DNA of 35,836 nucleotides from Stappia indica (lineage in GTDB: Bacteria > Pseudomonadota > Alphaproteobacteria > Rhizobiales > Stappiaceae). Below, piece by piece: positions 1 to 13,885 of the stretch (position 1 is its first letter; each line of letters opens with the position of its first letter). The notes beneath the pieces are model-generated. The model was not told the origin of the DNA. It ran no database searches and saw only the letters and a program-made list of their open reading frames with translations. Both the position numbers and the translations under genes were made by a program. The stretch spans positions 1 to 35,836 of the forward strand of contig NZ_JAIVMG010000021.1 in the NCBI RefSeq assembly GCF_020177335.1, in the 5' to 3' direction.

Positions 1-915
1 GCTCGCCCCAGCGGGCAGCCGAACGCCCGGCGGCAGGTCATCCTGCTCGGCGCCCCTGAGGGCCGCCGGCGGCGGGGTCGGCTTGGCGCGGGGCAAAGCG
101 GTCGCGATTGCCCCGGTGAGCCCCTCCGCCTCGGGCGCGCTTGCCGAAGCCTCATCCACCGCCGTCTCGCCGACGGGCGCCGTCTCGCCCTCTGCCTCCG
201 GCCCGGCGAGGATATCGGTTTCCGGCGCCCCCGTTTCCGGCATCGCGGTCTCCAGCTCGGTGGTCGTGTCCGTGGCCGTATCCGGGACGGCCTCCTCCGC
301 GTCGTCGGTTTCTTCCGTTTCCGCCAGCTCGGCGCGTTCGGCCTCGCCGTTCTCACCGGCAGGCTCTTCGGCGGGCGGCTCGTCCTCGGCAGGCATCGAC
401 GTGCCGTCAAGCGGCTCGCCCTCTTCCCCGCTCGCGGCCTCCGACGATTCTTCTGCAAATTCCTCCACCGGCTGCAGCACCGGCAGGCTGCCCACGTCCG
501 ATGCCGGCGGCGGAGCGACCTCCGGCTCCGGTTCCGGCTGCGGCGCTTCCTCCTCCGCCGGTTCAGGTTCGGGTTCGGGCTCAGGTTCGGGGGCGCGCTC
601 TTGCTGTTCCCGCTGCTCTTCCTCTTCCTGCTCCGGTTCGGGCTCAGGTTCCGGCGCTGGTTCTTCTGGCGCTGGTTCTTCCTCCGGCGCGGGCGCTTGC
701 GGTGGCGGCACCAGCACCACCTCGACAGGCTCCGCCGCTTCCGGCGCCGCCATCTCCCGCGCCGCTGTATCGAGGAACAGCAGCACGATCAGCCCGTGCA
801 ACAAAAGCGATACGGCCACGCCCACCCAGAACAGCCGATCACCGGCCCGGCCTGCATCGCGCGCGGGCGCCGGCGCGGGCACGATCTGGGGCAGGTCGGA
901 GGGCGTGAAATCCAC
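1..915 (-). CDS. TonB/TolA-like proline/glutamate-rich inner-membrane protein (partial, C-terminus outside window)
   Basis: The minus strand is open for 305 codons from a GTG at 915 to the left edge. The N-terminus is a short cytoplasmic segment followed by one hydrophobic helix at about residues 32-50 (it includes VAVSLLLHGLIVLLFL), then VEVVLVPPP and a very long Pro/Glu/Ala-rich linker with repeated PEPEPE and EEPAPE blocks. A cytoplasmic tail, one membrane anchor and an extended acidic Pro-rich periplasmic arm is the layout of TonB and TolA, and also of the alphaproteobacterial DUF930 proteins. The C-terminal domain that would decide between them lies outside the window. The GTG has an AAGGTG about 10 bases upstream; an in-frame TTG at 936 is an alternative start. 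The plus-strand reading of this stretch is serine/alanine low complexity and is not a gene. Membrane topology is well supported; partner and function are inferred. Confidence 0.72.
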   Translation of the reverse strand, partial: MDFTPSDLPQIVPAPAPARDAGRAGDRLFWVGVAVSLLLHGLIVLLFLDTAAREMAAPEAAEPVEVVLVPPPQAPAPEEEPAPEEPAPEPEPEPEQEEEEQREQQERAPEPEPEPEPEPAEEEAPQPEPEPEVAPPPASDVGSLPVLQPVEEFAEESSEAASGEEGEPLDGTSMPAEDEPPAEEPAGENGEAERAELAETEETDDAEEAVPDTATDTTTELETAMPETGAPETDILAGPEAEGETAPVGETAVDEASASAPEAEGLTGAIATALPRAKPTPPPAALRGAEQDDLPPGVRLPAGAS

Positions 916-1021
916 GGGGACGGCACCTTCTGGCAAACAGCCGGGTCAGGGAAATGCGAGGCCGCAAGGCTCATGGAGCAGCCCGGCGAAGTCAATAAGA
1001 CAGCCAACGCGGACGGCAAAA

Positions 1022-1053
1022 TAAAAAAAGCCCGGCGATGATCGCCGGGCTTT
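1022..1053 (-). terminator. Rho-independent terminator of rpoD
   Basis: A perfect 13-bp inverted repeat (1027-1039 with 1041-1053) reads on the minus strand as a GC-rich hairpin followed by a run of seven T. It lies about 35 bases past the rpoD stop codon and separates rpoD from the TonB-like gene downstream. Confidence 0.9.
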
Positions 1054-1087
1054 GTGCATGATGACGATGCGTTCGGGGTTCCTCGCC

Positions 1088-3097
<2,010 letters not shown>

Positions 3098-3616
3098 ACT
3101 TTTCTCCGCCCCGCCGTCGTCGCAATCCGGCGTCGCCGCGTTTCATTTCAGTCGCTGTCGAACCGTTGCGTCCCGGCCGTCAAAGCAAACGACAGCAATA
3201 AGCCCATGCGCCGTCCGTCATGAACGGGTCGGGCGCGATCTCGTCATCACTCTTAGTCGGTGTCCGTTAAGTGCCACTTAACCCTGAATTGCCGCTGGCG
3301 ACACGAAAGACCGGCGCGCAACTCCTGCCAAAGTCACCCGCGCGCACGATCTCAGGCTGCCCGGTCCGGCAAACCCTTGAGGATATGGGACAGCATCACC
3401 TGATTTCATACCGCGCGTGTGGCTCATCCATGGTCGTGATGGCCCTGATGCGGCGCCCCGGTGCTGTCGAATGTTGTTATTTAGCGCAAGCCGAGAGATT
3501 CGCAAGAGTGATTCGCAGCCGTCAATCGAATCAGATGGCCGCTCCCCGTCTTTTCATCCGCCCGGTGAAAAGGCCGGGCCTCTCCCAGGGGCCAGCCCGA
3601 TAGATGAGGCCGGGCC
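3098..3616. other. dnaG-rpoD intergenic region, rpoD leader
   Basis: No convincing coding sequence was found in these 519 bases on either strand. The stretch should hold the rpoD promoter and leader. A perfect 17-bp palindrome lies at 3266-3282. A short hairpin (GCCCGG with CCGGGC, 3560-3579, minus strand) lies just past dnaG but has no T-run after it, so read-through from dnaG into rpoD is plausible. Confidence 0.5.
3266..3282. promoter_or_regulatory. 17-bp perfect palindrome upstream of rpoD (possible operator)
   Basis: GTTAAGTG and CACTTAAC flank a single central C, forming an exact dyad about 170 bases upstream of the rpoD start codon. It is more AT-rich than its surroundings and lies in non-coding sequence, as an operator for a dimeric regulator would. 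The binding protein is unknown. Confidence 0.4.
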
Positions 3617-5620
3617 CTAATGCCCCTGCCCGCTCTGCGCCGCCATCGCCGCGACCGCCGCCGCCGGCCGCGCGTTGCGCAAGACCCGTCCCCGGTCGGC
3701 CAGTTCCTGCTCATCCCGCGCGCATTCCTCACGGCGGCGGGCCAGATCCTGCGACTGCGCCCGGAACCGCTGCCAGGCCTCCTCGTCCACCGCCTCGCCC
3801 AAAGCGTCCAGCTCCGCCTCAAGCTCCTGTTCCAACCCGCGAATTTCCAGCGTGTCGAGATAGTGGCAGAACAGATCCTCGATGAAATCGGCGGGCGGAT
3901 CGTGCCGCAGGATCGGCAGGCGCTGCATCAGGTCCTGGAACCGGGGCTGCAGCCGCCCGCCGCGCCCGCCGCGCGCGCCGCGCTCTTCCCCGTCCAGCAC
4001 CTCCGACAGGATCTGGTAGAAGCGGTCATCCAGCGTCTCGAAGAAACTGCTGACCGGCACATCCTGCAGTTCCGTGGCGATCCGGCACAATTCGTCGCGA
4101 AACCGGGCGTGCAGCGCATCGCTGATGCCAGCCAGGCTGATCCGCTCCACGTAGCGCTCCAGCAATTCCGGATATTTCAGGCACAGACCGCACAAGGTCC
4201 GCTCGCTGCCGAACAGCGGGCCGGTTGGCGCTTCGGCGCGGCTGAGCGACGGCGGCGCATCGGGCCCACCGCCGGCCCGGCCCGCGCGCTTGCCACCGCC
4301 CGCCGGCCCGCCCTGCTCGCGCATGGCCCGCGCCTGACGGTAGAACAGATTGGACAGCCGCAGACGAATATCGAGCTGATAGCCTCGCTTCACCCGCTCA
4401 TCGGCAATCGAGCGCACAAGGTCGTCGAGGCTTTTCTCCAGCGCCGCCTTGCGCTCCGGCGTGTCGATCCGCGCGCTCTCCACCTCGCGCGACCACAACA
4501 CGTCGATCAGCGGCATCGCCCGGTCGAGTTGGGCGGACACCGCCGCCGCACCGCCCTCGGCGACCAGATCGTCCGGATCCTTGCCATCGGGCAGAAAGAC
4601 GAACCCGAAGGAATGGCCGCTGCGCAGCACCGGCAGGATGCGGTCGACCGCCCGATGGGCCGCTGACACGCCCGCGGCATCGCCGTCGAAGCAGATCACC
4701 GGTTCAGGCGCCAGCCGCCACAGCCGGCCCACCTGCTCCTCGGTGAAGGCGGTGCCAAGGGAGGCGACCACATGGGTGAACCCGGCCTGCCAGAGCGCAA
4801 TGGCATCCATATAGCCTTCCACCACCAGCGCCTGGCCGAGCCGATAGGCCGGCTCCCGCGCCCGGTGGAAGTTGAACACCATGGCGCCCTTGTGAAACAG
4901 CGGCGTTTCCGGCGAATTGAGGTACTTCGGCTGACCATCGGGATCGAGCGTCCGTCCGCCAAAGGCCACCACCCGGCCCCGATCGTCCTGGATCGGGATG
5001 ATCAACCGGTTGCGGAACCGGTCATAGGAGGCCCGGCCATCATCGGGGCGGATCAGAAGCCCCGCCTCGACCATCGCCGCCTCGTCCACCCCCTTGCCGA
5101 GCAGATGGCGCTTCAGCCCGTCACGCCCGTTCGGCGCAAAGCCGATGCGGAACTCGCGCACGGTTTCCGGCTTCAGCCGGCGCCGGGTCACATAGGCGCG
5201 GGCCGCCTCCCCGCCGGAGGTCGTCAGCTCTGCCTGAAAATACCGGGCGGCCATCTCGCAGACATCGGCAAGACTGGCGCGCATCTCCGCCCGCTCCGCC
5301 GCACGCGGATCGGGCGCGGGCAAGGGCACGCCGGACTGTTCCGCCAGCCGCTCCACCGCCTCGGGAAAGGACAACCCCTCGGTCTCGGTCAGAAACCGGA
5401 AATGATCGCCGGAGGCGCCGCAGCCGAAGCACTTGTAGCGCCCGCGCCGGTCGTCGACGTGAAAACTCGGGGTCTTTTCCTGGTGAAACGGGCAGCAGGC
5501 CCAGAAGTCGCCACGGGCCACCTGGGTCTTGCGCCGGTCCCAACTGACCCGCCGGGCAACCACCTCCGACAGGGGCAGCCTTGCACGAATTTCGTCGAGC
5601 AATCCGGGTGAAAAACGCAT
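3617..5620 (-). CDS. dnaG: DNA primase DnaG
   Basis: This 667-residue primase makes RNA primers for replication at the fork with DnaB helicase. The N-terminal CHC2 zinc-binding domain shows CPFH, then KCFGCG (ligands Cys, His, Cys, Cys). The catalytic core follows, with the TOPRIM motifs VVEGYMDAIAL (the metal-binding Glu) and CFDGDAAG (the DxD-like acidic pair). The C-terminal third is a divergent helicase-interacting region ending in a Glu/Arg-rich coiled segment. The ATG at 5620 is preferred because CAGGAT lies just upstream and the family begins with MRF...LDEIRARLP. A TTG at 5656 would add 12 residues and has no clear ribosome site. It lies 42 bases after yqeY on the same strand, in the conserved yqeY-dnaG-rpoD order. 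Confidence 0.97.
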   Translation of the reverse strand: MRFSPGLLDEIRARLPLSEVVARRVSWDRRKTQVARGDFWACCPFHQEKTPSFHVDDRRGRYKCFGCGASGDHFRFLTETEGLSFPEAVERLAEQSGVPLPAPDPRAAERAEMRASLADVCEMAARYFQAELTTSGGEAARAYVTRRRLKPETVREFRIGFAPNGRDGLKRHLLGKGVDEAAMVEAGLLIRPDDGRASYDRFRNRLIIPIQDDRGRVVAFGGRTLDPDGQPKYLNSPETPLFHKGAMVFNFHRAREPAYRLGQALVVEGYMDAIALWQAGFTHVVASLGTAFTEEQVGRLWRLAPEPVICFDGDAAGVSAAHRAVDRILPVLRSGHSFGFVFLPDGKDPDDLVAEGGAAAVSAQLDRAMPLIDVLWSREVESARIDTPERKAALEKSLDDLVRSIADERVKRGYQLDIRLRLSNLFYRQARAMREQGGPAGGGKRAGRAGGGPDAPPSLSRAEAPTGPLFGSERTLCGLCLKYPELLERYVERISLAGISDALHARFRDELCRIATELQDVPVSSFFETLDDRFYQILSEVLDGEERGARGGRGGRLQPRFQDLMQRLPILRHDPPADFIEDLFCHYLDTLEIRGLEQELEAELDALGEAVDEEAWQRFRAQSQDLARRREECARDEQELADRGRVLRNARPAAAVAAMAAQSGQGH

Positions 5621-5662
5621 GATATCCTGTATCCGATCTTCCGGAACGGCGGGCAAGACCCG

Positions 5663-6118
5663 TCAGTCGGCCCGCAGAAGATCCTTCACGACGCAGCTGG
5701 CGCGCACGAAATCCATCTGCCCCGGGTAGCGTTCCTTCAGCGCCGACATGCACCGCCCCATGTCGCGCAGGCCCTTGGCCTTGATATCGCGTACCACATC
5801 CTCGCAGGCGGATTTCATCGCCGCCTCGTCGAATTGCTTGGGGAGAAACTCCCGGATGATGGCAGCTTCCTCACGCTCCTGCTCGGCGAGGTCGAGCTGG
5901 CCGGCTTCCTCATAGTCGCGGATCGACCGGTCGCGCTGGCCGACCATCTTGTTGAGGATATCCAGCACCTCGTCTTCCGGCACGCCGTCCTGTCCAAGCT
6001 CACGCGCCCGCGCGTCCCGATCCTTGATCGCCGCCTGCACGAGCCGCAGGGTTGCCGCCCGTCGCTTGTCGTCACGATCGACCGCTTCGCGCAGTGCCGT
6101 GTTGATCCTGTCACGCAT
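5663..6118 (-). CDS. yqeY: GatB/YqeY domain-containing protein
   Basis: A 151-residue YqeY-family protein. The family shares a domain with the tail of the GatB amidotransferase subunit, which binds tRNA; the cellular role of stand-alone YqeY is not settled. Recognisable segments are RDRINTALREAVDRDDKRRAATLRLV at the N-terminus, a central SIRDYEEAGQLDLAEQEREEAAIIREFLP and the C-terminal GLRDMGRCMSALKERYPGQMDF. The ATG at 6118 fits the family start and has GGGGCAGG close upstream; the frame stays open further upstream but that extension does not resemble the family. It is the first gene of the yqeY-dnaG-rpoD cluster and is divergent from carA across about 240 bases that must hold both promoters. 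Confidence 0.93.
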   Translation of the reverse strand: MRDRINTALREAVDRDDKRRAATLRLVQAAIKDRDARARELGQDGVPEDEVLDILNKMVGQRDRSIRDYEEAGQLDLAEQEREEAAIIREFLPKQFDEAAMKSACEDVVRDIKAKGLRDMGRCMSALKERYPGQMDFVRASCVVKDLLRAD

Positions 6119-6358
6119 GACCTGCCCCGTTGTCTGCCCCGCCACGGCGCCGGATGGTGCCCGCAGCGGCGGCCAATCCGTCAGCCCTGTCATTTATACG
6201 ATTGATTTTTATCGCTGTTTTCTTGCCGAGCCGAGAGTTGACCCTTCCGCTGGCTTCCCCTACATTGCCGCGCTGGACGCACCGTTGACATCTTCCCCAT
6301 TGATCGTCAAGGCGCGGTCCAAACATGATGTCACCGAGTAGAACGAGAAAGCAAGCAC

Positions 6359-7576
6359 ATGACGACCGCAGACGCATGGTCCGCGACGCCGGTAACGGCC
6401 GTCCTCGTTTTGGCCGATGGAACCGTGATCGAGGGCCAGGGCTTCGGCGCAACCGGCCAAGCCTGCGCCGAAGTGTGCTTCAACACCGCGATCACCGGCT
6501 ACGAGGAAATCCTCACGGACCCGTCCTATGCCGGGCAGATCGTGACCTTCACCTTCCCGCATATCGGCAATGTCGGAACCAATGACGAGGATGTCGAGAC
6601 CGTCAACATGGCCTCCGCATCGGGCGTGCGCGGCGCGATCCTGCGCGCGGACGTCACCGACCCGTCGAACTACCGCTCAAGCCGGCACCTGGATGCCTGG
6701 CTGAAGGCACGCGACATCATCGGCCTGTCGGGCATCGACACCCGCGCGCTGACCGCCCTGATCCGCGAGCGCGGCGCGCAGAACGCGATCATCGCCCATT
6801 CGCCCGAAGGGATCTTCGACCTGGACGCGCTGAAGGCGGCGGCGGCGAACTGGCCCGGCCTTGTCGGCATGGACCTGGCCAAGGACGTCACCGCGGGCCA
6901 GAGCTTCACCTGGGACGAGACCCCCTGGGTCTGGAACGACGGCTACGGTCAGCGCCGGGACGACAGCTTCCACGTGGTCGCCATCGACTACGGCATCAAG
7001 CGCAACATCCTGCGGCTGCTCGCCGATGCCGGCTGCAAGGTGACCGTCCTGCCGGCCAGCGCCAGTGCCGAGGATGTGCTGTCGCGCGAACCCGATGGCA
7101 TTTTCCTGTCGAACGGCCCGGGCGACCCGGCGGCGACCGGCGAATACGCGGTTCCGGTGATTCGCGAGCTGGTGGCCAGCGGCCTGCCGCTGTTCGGCAT
7201 CTGCCTCGGCCACCAGATGCTGGCCCTCGCTCTTGGCGGCGAGACCGTGAAGATGCATCAGGGGCACCACGGCGCCAATCATCCGGTCTATGACCGCACC
7301 ACCGGCAAGGTGGAGATCACCTCGATGAACCATGGCTTCGCGGTCGATGCCGCCAGCCTGCCGGAAACGGTCGAGGAGACCCACGTTTCCCTGTTCGACG
7401 GCTCCAACTGCGGCCTCAGGATTTCCGGCCAGCCGGTGTTCTCGGTGCAGTATCACCCGGAAGCCTCGCCCGGCCCGCGCGACAGCCACTATCTGTTCCG
7501 CCGCTTCACCAACCTGATGCGCGCCCGGCGCGGCGACGCGGAACTGCCGGAGAAGGCAGCCCCCGCCGCCGCCTGA
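6359..7576 (+). CDS. carA: Carbamoyl-phosphate synthase small (glutaminase) subunit CarA
   Basis: This 405-residue subunit hydrolyses glutamine and channels ammonia to CarB to make carbamoyl phosphate for arginine and pyrimidine synthesis. The N-terminal CarA domain (LADGTVIEGQGFGATG, FNTAITGYEEILTDPSYAGQIVTFTFPHIGN) precedes a class I glutamine amidotransferase domain. In that domain the nucleophile is in GICLGHQ (about Cys282) and the His/Glu pair in QYHPEASPGP. The ATG at 6359 is preceded by a GAGAAAG. Unlike many bacteria, carB does not follow directly: a MerR gene, an AraC gene and a small HTH gene intervene. A strong hairpin after the stop suggests carA is transcribed on its own. Confidence 0.98.
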   Translation: MTTADAWSATPVTAVLVLADGTVIEGQGFGATGQACAEVCFNTAITGYEEILTDPSYAGQIVTFTFPHIGNVGTNDEDVETVNMASASGVRGAILRADVTDPSNYRSSRHLDAWLKARDIIGLSGIDTRALTALIRERGAQNAIIAHSPEGIFDLDALKAAAANWPGLVGMDLAKDVTAGQSFTWDETPWVWNDGYGQRRDDSFHVVAIDYGIKRNILRLLADAGCKVTVLPASASAEDVLSREPDGIFLSNGPGDPAATGEYAVPVIRELVASGLPLFGICLGHQMLALALGGETVKMHQGHHGANHPVYDRTTGKVEITSMNHGFAVDAASLPETVEETHVSLFDGSNCGLRISGQPVFSVQYHPEASPGPRDSHYLFRRFTNLMRARRGDAELPEKAAPAAA

Positions 7577-7619
7577 TCCGGGCACGGCCCGCAGGCTTCA
7601 GGCACGGCCTGACCCATCC

Positions 7620-7663
7620 AACGCAAAACGCCCACGTCCTTCCGGACGTGGGCGTTTTGCGTT
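7620..7663. terminator. Strong bidirectional hairpin between carA and the MerR gene
   Basis: A perfect 20-bp inverted repeat (7620-7639 with 7644-7663) has a TTCC tetraloop closed by C-G. Each arm carries AAAACGC or GCGTTTT, so either transcript gets a short T-rich end. It lies 43 bases after carA and 29 bases after the convergent MerR gene, as expected for a shared terminator. Confidence 0.85.
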
Positions 7664-7692
7664 GACTTCATATCTGCCTGCCTGGCTTGGCC

Positions 7693-8157
7693 TCAGGCAT
7701 TCGCCCGCGTTTGCAGCAGACCATCAAGGGCAGCAAGCACACCGCTCATTTCCTGCACCTGGTCGCTCAACTGCGCCTGCTGTTCCTTCAGGATTTCCTC
7801 CTGACGGGCGCAGATCTCGCGCAGGGCCTGCAATTGCGCCGCGCGCCCCATCTTGCCCTCCACGAGCGAGATGACCTCGCGGATCTCGATCAGCGTCAGC
7901 CCGATGCGCTTGGCCTGCAGGATCACCCGCATGCGCCCGATATCCCGCGCACCATAAAAACGGCGCGCGCCCCGACGCTCGGGCCGCAGCAGGCCCTTTT
8001 CCTCATAGAAGCGCAAGGCCCGCAAGGTCACGCCGAAGGTTTCCGACATCTCGGCGATCGACAGCTTGGTCGTGTCATTGGCATCCACCTGAATAGGCCC
8101 GGCCAAATCCGGCATAGAGATCGCTTCCATCGTCACTTCCACCATAGTCCCGTTCAT
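7693..8157 (-). CDS. MerR-family transcriptional regulator
   Basis: The product is about 154 residues. The winged-helix MerR DNA-binding domain spans roughly residues 32-100 (LSIAEMSETFGVTLRALRFYEEKGLL, then RRFYGARDIGRMRVILQAKRIGLTLIEIREVISL). A C-terminal coiled coil for dimerisation follows, rich in Gln, Leu and Glu. There is no cysteine cluster of the metal-sensing type, so it resembles the MerR branch found with metabolic or stress genes; the effector is unknown. The start is uncertain: ATGs at 8157, 8145 and 8130 and a TTG at 8166 are all possible, and 8157 has GGGA at usable spacing. It is convergent with carA, and no obvious target operon is adjacent. Confidence 0.85.
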   Translation of the reverse strand: MNGTMVEVTMEAISMPDLAGPIQVDANDTTKLSIAEMSETFGVTLRALRFYEEKGLLRPERRGARRFYGARDIGRMRVILQAKRIGLTLIEIREVISLVEGKMGRAAQLQALREICARQEEILKEQQAQLSDQVQEMSGVLAALDGLLQTRANA

Positions 8158-8647
8158 TATTCCCAACCCCGCGCACCATCTTCCAGAGCAAGATGTCCGC
8201 CCTCACACTCCCCGTGCACCAAGGAGCCGGACGGCGGCATCGTTCGAGAGAGTGGTTGCCGGCCACAGCCCCACCGCTTGCGGCCACCGGGAATTATGCC
8301 ACCACCGGCGCCCGACAACCTTCTCTCAACGCGCCATTTTTTTATCTTCCCAAACGTTGGCACGTAGGCATACGGAGCCATTATTCGATATTTTTGAAAT
8401 ATCTCAACCACAAAAGATAAGAATTACAAATACTTAAGAAACAAGGTGTTTTCCAGGAAATAAAATATCGAATACATCATAAAAAATACATAATACATGA
8501 ATTTTAATGTAAATTATATTTCTTTAATACAGAGATGACGGTCTCTTGAATAGAAACCCCAGCACCCGCCCGATTAGTTCAGGTCCCAATACGCTCGACA
8601 AACAGCCGCCCGCACCGCCCCGGTCGGAGCGGCTCTGGGCCAGGACC
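8158..8647. other. Intergenic region with AT-rich island between the MerR and AraC genes
   Basis: These 490 bases hold no supported gene. The half near the MerR gene has normal GC content. From about 8380 to 8530 the sequence turns strongly AT-rich, with several TACAT/ATACAT runs and A- and T-tracts, in sharp contrast to the rest of the window. A 13-bp inverted repeat brackets part of it (8382-8394 and 8462-8474). Confidence 0.7.
8382..8474. repeat. 13-bp inverted repeat pair inside the AT-rich island
   Basis: TATTCGATATTTT (8382-8394) is exactly repeated in inverse orientation as AAAATATCGAATA (8462-8474), 67 bases apart. It lies in non-coding, AT-rich DNA. It could be a regulator-binding pair, a long hairpin or the scar of a lost mobile sequence; nothing seen distinguishes these. 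Confidence 0.6.
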
Positions 8648-9697
8648 CTAGCGGCCGTCGCGACTGTCCGCGCGGCGCCATTCGCTTGGCGGACAACCGA
8701 ACCAGCGCCGGGCCGCGCGGGTGAAGTTGCCCACCGCGGAAAAGCCAAGCCGGAAGGCAATTTCCGAGACAGGGAAATCCGTGTGCGCCAACAGATCCTC
8801 GGCCATGCGCCGGCGCACACTGTCATGCAACTGATTGAAGGTAAGCCCCCGGCCCGCCAGCCGGCGCTGCAGAACCCGGACGCTGGTCGCCACCGCATTG
8901 GCCACGTCGCCGATGGTCAACCCGGGCTCCTGGATGCGCGCGGCAATCACATCGCTCACCACGGCAATGAAATCATCGGCGCGGCGCCGATCGGCCAGCC
9001 GGCGCTGGTTGAGCTCGCACAGCGCGGCAAACAGGTCCGCATCGTAGAACGGGTTGGGCACATCCGCGTTGCCCGTATGAATGGCGATCCGGCACCCCTC
9101 GGCCCGATAGCGCACTGGAACGCCGAAGAACGCTTCATGCTCGGCCGTGTTCGCCGGAGAATCGCGAGACAGTTCCACCTCCACCAGCCGGGCATCGGGC
9201 CCCGCCGAGCGCATCAGCAAGGCAAGGGTCTTGCTGACGGTCCTGTCCACCAGTTGGTTGCGGCAGACCAGTTCCGGCGAAAAGGCGAATTGCAGCGACG
9301 CCGTCCGCCCCTCCACCACCGCGCTTGCCCCGTCCAGATCGACGGCGATCCGCAGGAAACGGGCGGCCACCTCGAACCCGCTGCGCAGGTCAGGAGCATG
9401 ACGCACGGCAAGCGACACCGTGTTTTCCGCCCCTGCCCCGAGCATCCGCGTCCAGCGCAGCGCGAACAGTTCATCGTCGCAGTGGCGGGCGCAAGCCTCC
9501 AGCATCCGTGCATGCGCCCTGAGGCTGATGTAACCGGAGAAAGACATCTCCCGGCGCGCGCGATCGAGACCGCATTCGCGCATCACCGCCTCGAACGGCA
9601 CCTTGCGCACGCGGCAGTACTCCTCAAGCCCGCATTGAGCCCTTGCGTGGATCAGCAGTGTTTCGGTCGAAGCAGGACCGTCGGGACAGACGAACAT
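8648..9697 (-). CDS. AraC-family transcriptional regulator with arabinose-binding-type N-terminal domain
   Basis: A 349-residue regulator. The N-terminal two thirds match the effector domain common to OruR- and ArgR-type AraC proteins (for example GYISLRAHARMLEACARHCDDELFALRW and EHEAFFGVPVRYRAEGCRIAI). The C-terminal 100 residues hold the double helix-turn-helix: TIGDVANAVATSVRVLQRRLAGRGLTFNQLHDSVRRRMAEDLL, then VSEIAFRLGFSAVGNFTRAARRWFGCPPSEWRR. The ATG at 9697 has only a weak ribosome site (AGG about 11 bases upstream). It is divergent from the small HTH gene at 9987. No catabolic operon lies beside it, so the ligand and targets cannot be told from context. It is flanked downstream by the AT-rich island. 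Confidence 0.92.
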   Translation of the reverse strand: MFVCPDGPASTETLLIHARAQCGLEEYCRVRKVPFEAVMRECGLDRARREMSFSGYISLRAHARMLEACARHCDDELFALRWTRMLGAGAENTVSLAVRHAPDLRSGFEVAARFLRIAVDLDGASAVVEGRTASLQFAFSPELVCRNQLVDRTVSKTLALLMRSAGPDARLVEVELSRDSPANTAEHEAFFGVPVRYRAEGCRIAIHTGNADVPNPFYDADLFAALCELNQRRLADRRRADDFIAVVSDVIAARIQEPGLTIGDVANAVATSVRVLQRRLAGRGLTFNQLHDSVRRRMAEDLLAHTDFPVSEIAFRLGFSAVGNFTRAARRWFGCPPSEWRRADSRDGR

Positions 9698-9865
9698 TAA
9701 GACGAAACCTGCGAGGGGGAGGATCCGACCGGCAAGGCGCCGCTCGCTTCGTTACATGAGCCATCAAGGAGATAAACGCACAGTATCAACAACTTCCGCG
9801 AAGGTCTACCAATCCCCACCACTCGACACGCACAAAGTAAACGAACCGGTCGCCGACACGCGGGT

Positions 9866-9894
9866 TTGACTTTTCTTGCAAGAGCGCGGATTCA
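9866..9894 (+). promoter_or_regulatory. Possible sigma-70 promoter for the small HTH gene
   Basis: TTGACT at 9866-9871, a 17-base spacer and GATTCA at 9889-9894 lie about 95 bases upstream of the HTH gene. The -35 box is good and the -10 box is weak. Confidence 0.3.
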
Positions 9895-9986
9895 TGAAAT
9901 CCTGCCGGGTCGACGGGAACCGATTGAACGCATGACGAAAAGCGGCCCTGGTTGCACGAAGGCATGCGCCGGAATCGGGACGGACC

Positions 9987-10313
9987 ATGAAACGGAACGT
10001 GAAAAAACCAGACCAGCCTCGGGCCCGCCACCAGACCATGACATCCGACCAGTTCCGCCATTGGCGCAAATCCCTCGGCCTCAAGCAGAAGGACGCCGCC
10101 GACCGGCTCGGGCTGAAGAAGAGGATGATCCAGTACTATGAGAAGGGCGACCGCGACGGCCGGCCGGTGGAGATCCCGAAGTCGGTTCGCCTGGCCTGTT
10201 TCGCCATCTCCAGCGGCATCGGCGATTTCGACGGCTCCGGCATCTTCCCGGCAAGCGAACTGGAGACAACCGCCCCTCAGACCGACACCCGCCCTTGCGA
10301 ACAGGACCTCTGA
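9987..10313 (+). CDS. Small helix-turn-helix (XRE-like) DNA-binding protein
   Basis: A 108-residue protein. Residues about 18-65 form a Cro/C1-type helix-turn-helix: FRHWRKSLGLKQKDAADRLGLKKRMIQYYEKGDRDG, with the LKQKDAADRLG turn and a recognition helix before YYEKG. The rest is a short helical segment and an acidic, probably disordered tail. The ATG at 9987 has GGGACGG upstream; an internal ATG at 10038 would start right at the HTH but lacks a ribosome site. It lies 153 bases before carB on the same strand, so it could be cotranscribed with carB or bind locally, but no target is visible. Confidence 0.8.
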   Translation: MKRNVKKPDQPRARHQTMTSDQFRHWRKSLGLKQKDAADRLGLKKRMIQYYEKGDRDGRPVEIPKSVRLACFAISSGIGDFDGSGIFPASELETTAPQTDTRPCEQDL

Positions 10314-10466
10314 AACGGCCACATTGGGCCGATACCAGAAGATGGGGTTCCCCGACGCGCGCTTTTTCCCTATAAGCCGCGTTCAGCCGACATACACAAT
10401 GACAGACCGTGGCCTCACCGCCTCCGTTTCCTCACGGCGGAAGCGCCGTATTCTTGCGAGCCCGAT

Positions 10467-13781
<3,315 letters not shown>

Positions 13782-13885
13782 TGTGAGATCGGCCCGTTCG
13801 GGGTGAACCCGGCCGGGCCATAAAACTGTTGTCCGCGCGCTCCTTGAAAGAGCAGGGAGGCGTGTAGGGAAAGGGTCCAGGACCT

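Noticed and set aside
83-1024. Serine/alanine-rich plus-strand frame at the left edge.
   Set aside because: It is the complement of a Pro/Glu-rich arm; the minus strand gives a sensible membrane anchor and the plus strand gives none.
6285-6310. TTGACA on the plus strand and TTGAC on the minus strand facing each other between yqeY and carA, as overlapping divergent promoters.
   Set aside because: At 17-base spacing neither has an acceptable -10 box (CAAGGC and TCAACG), so the promoters were not called.
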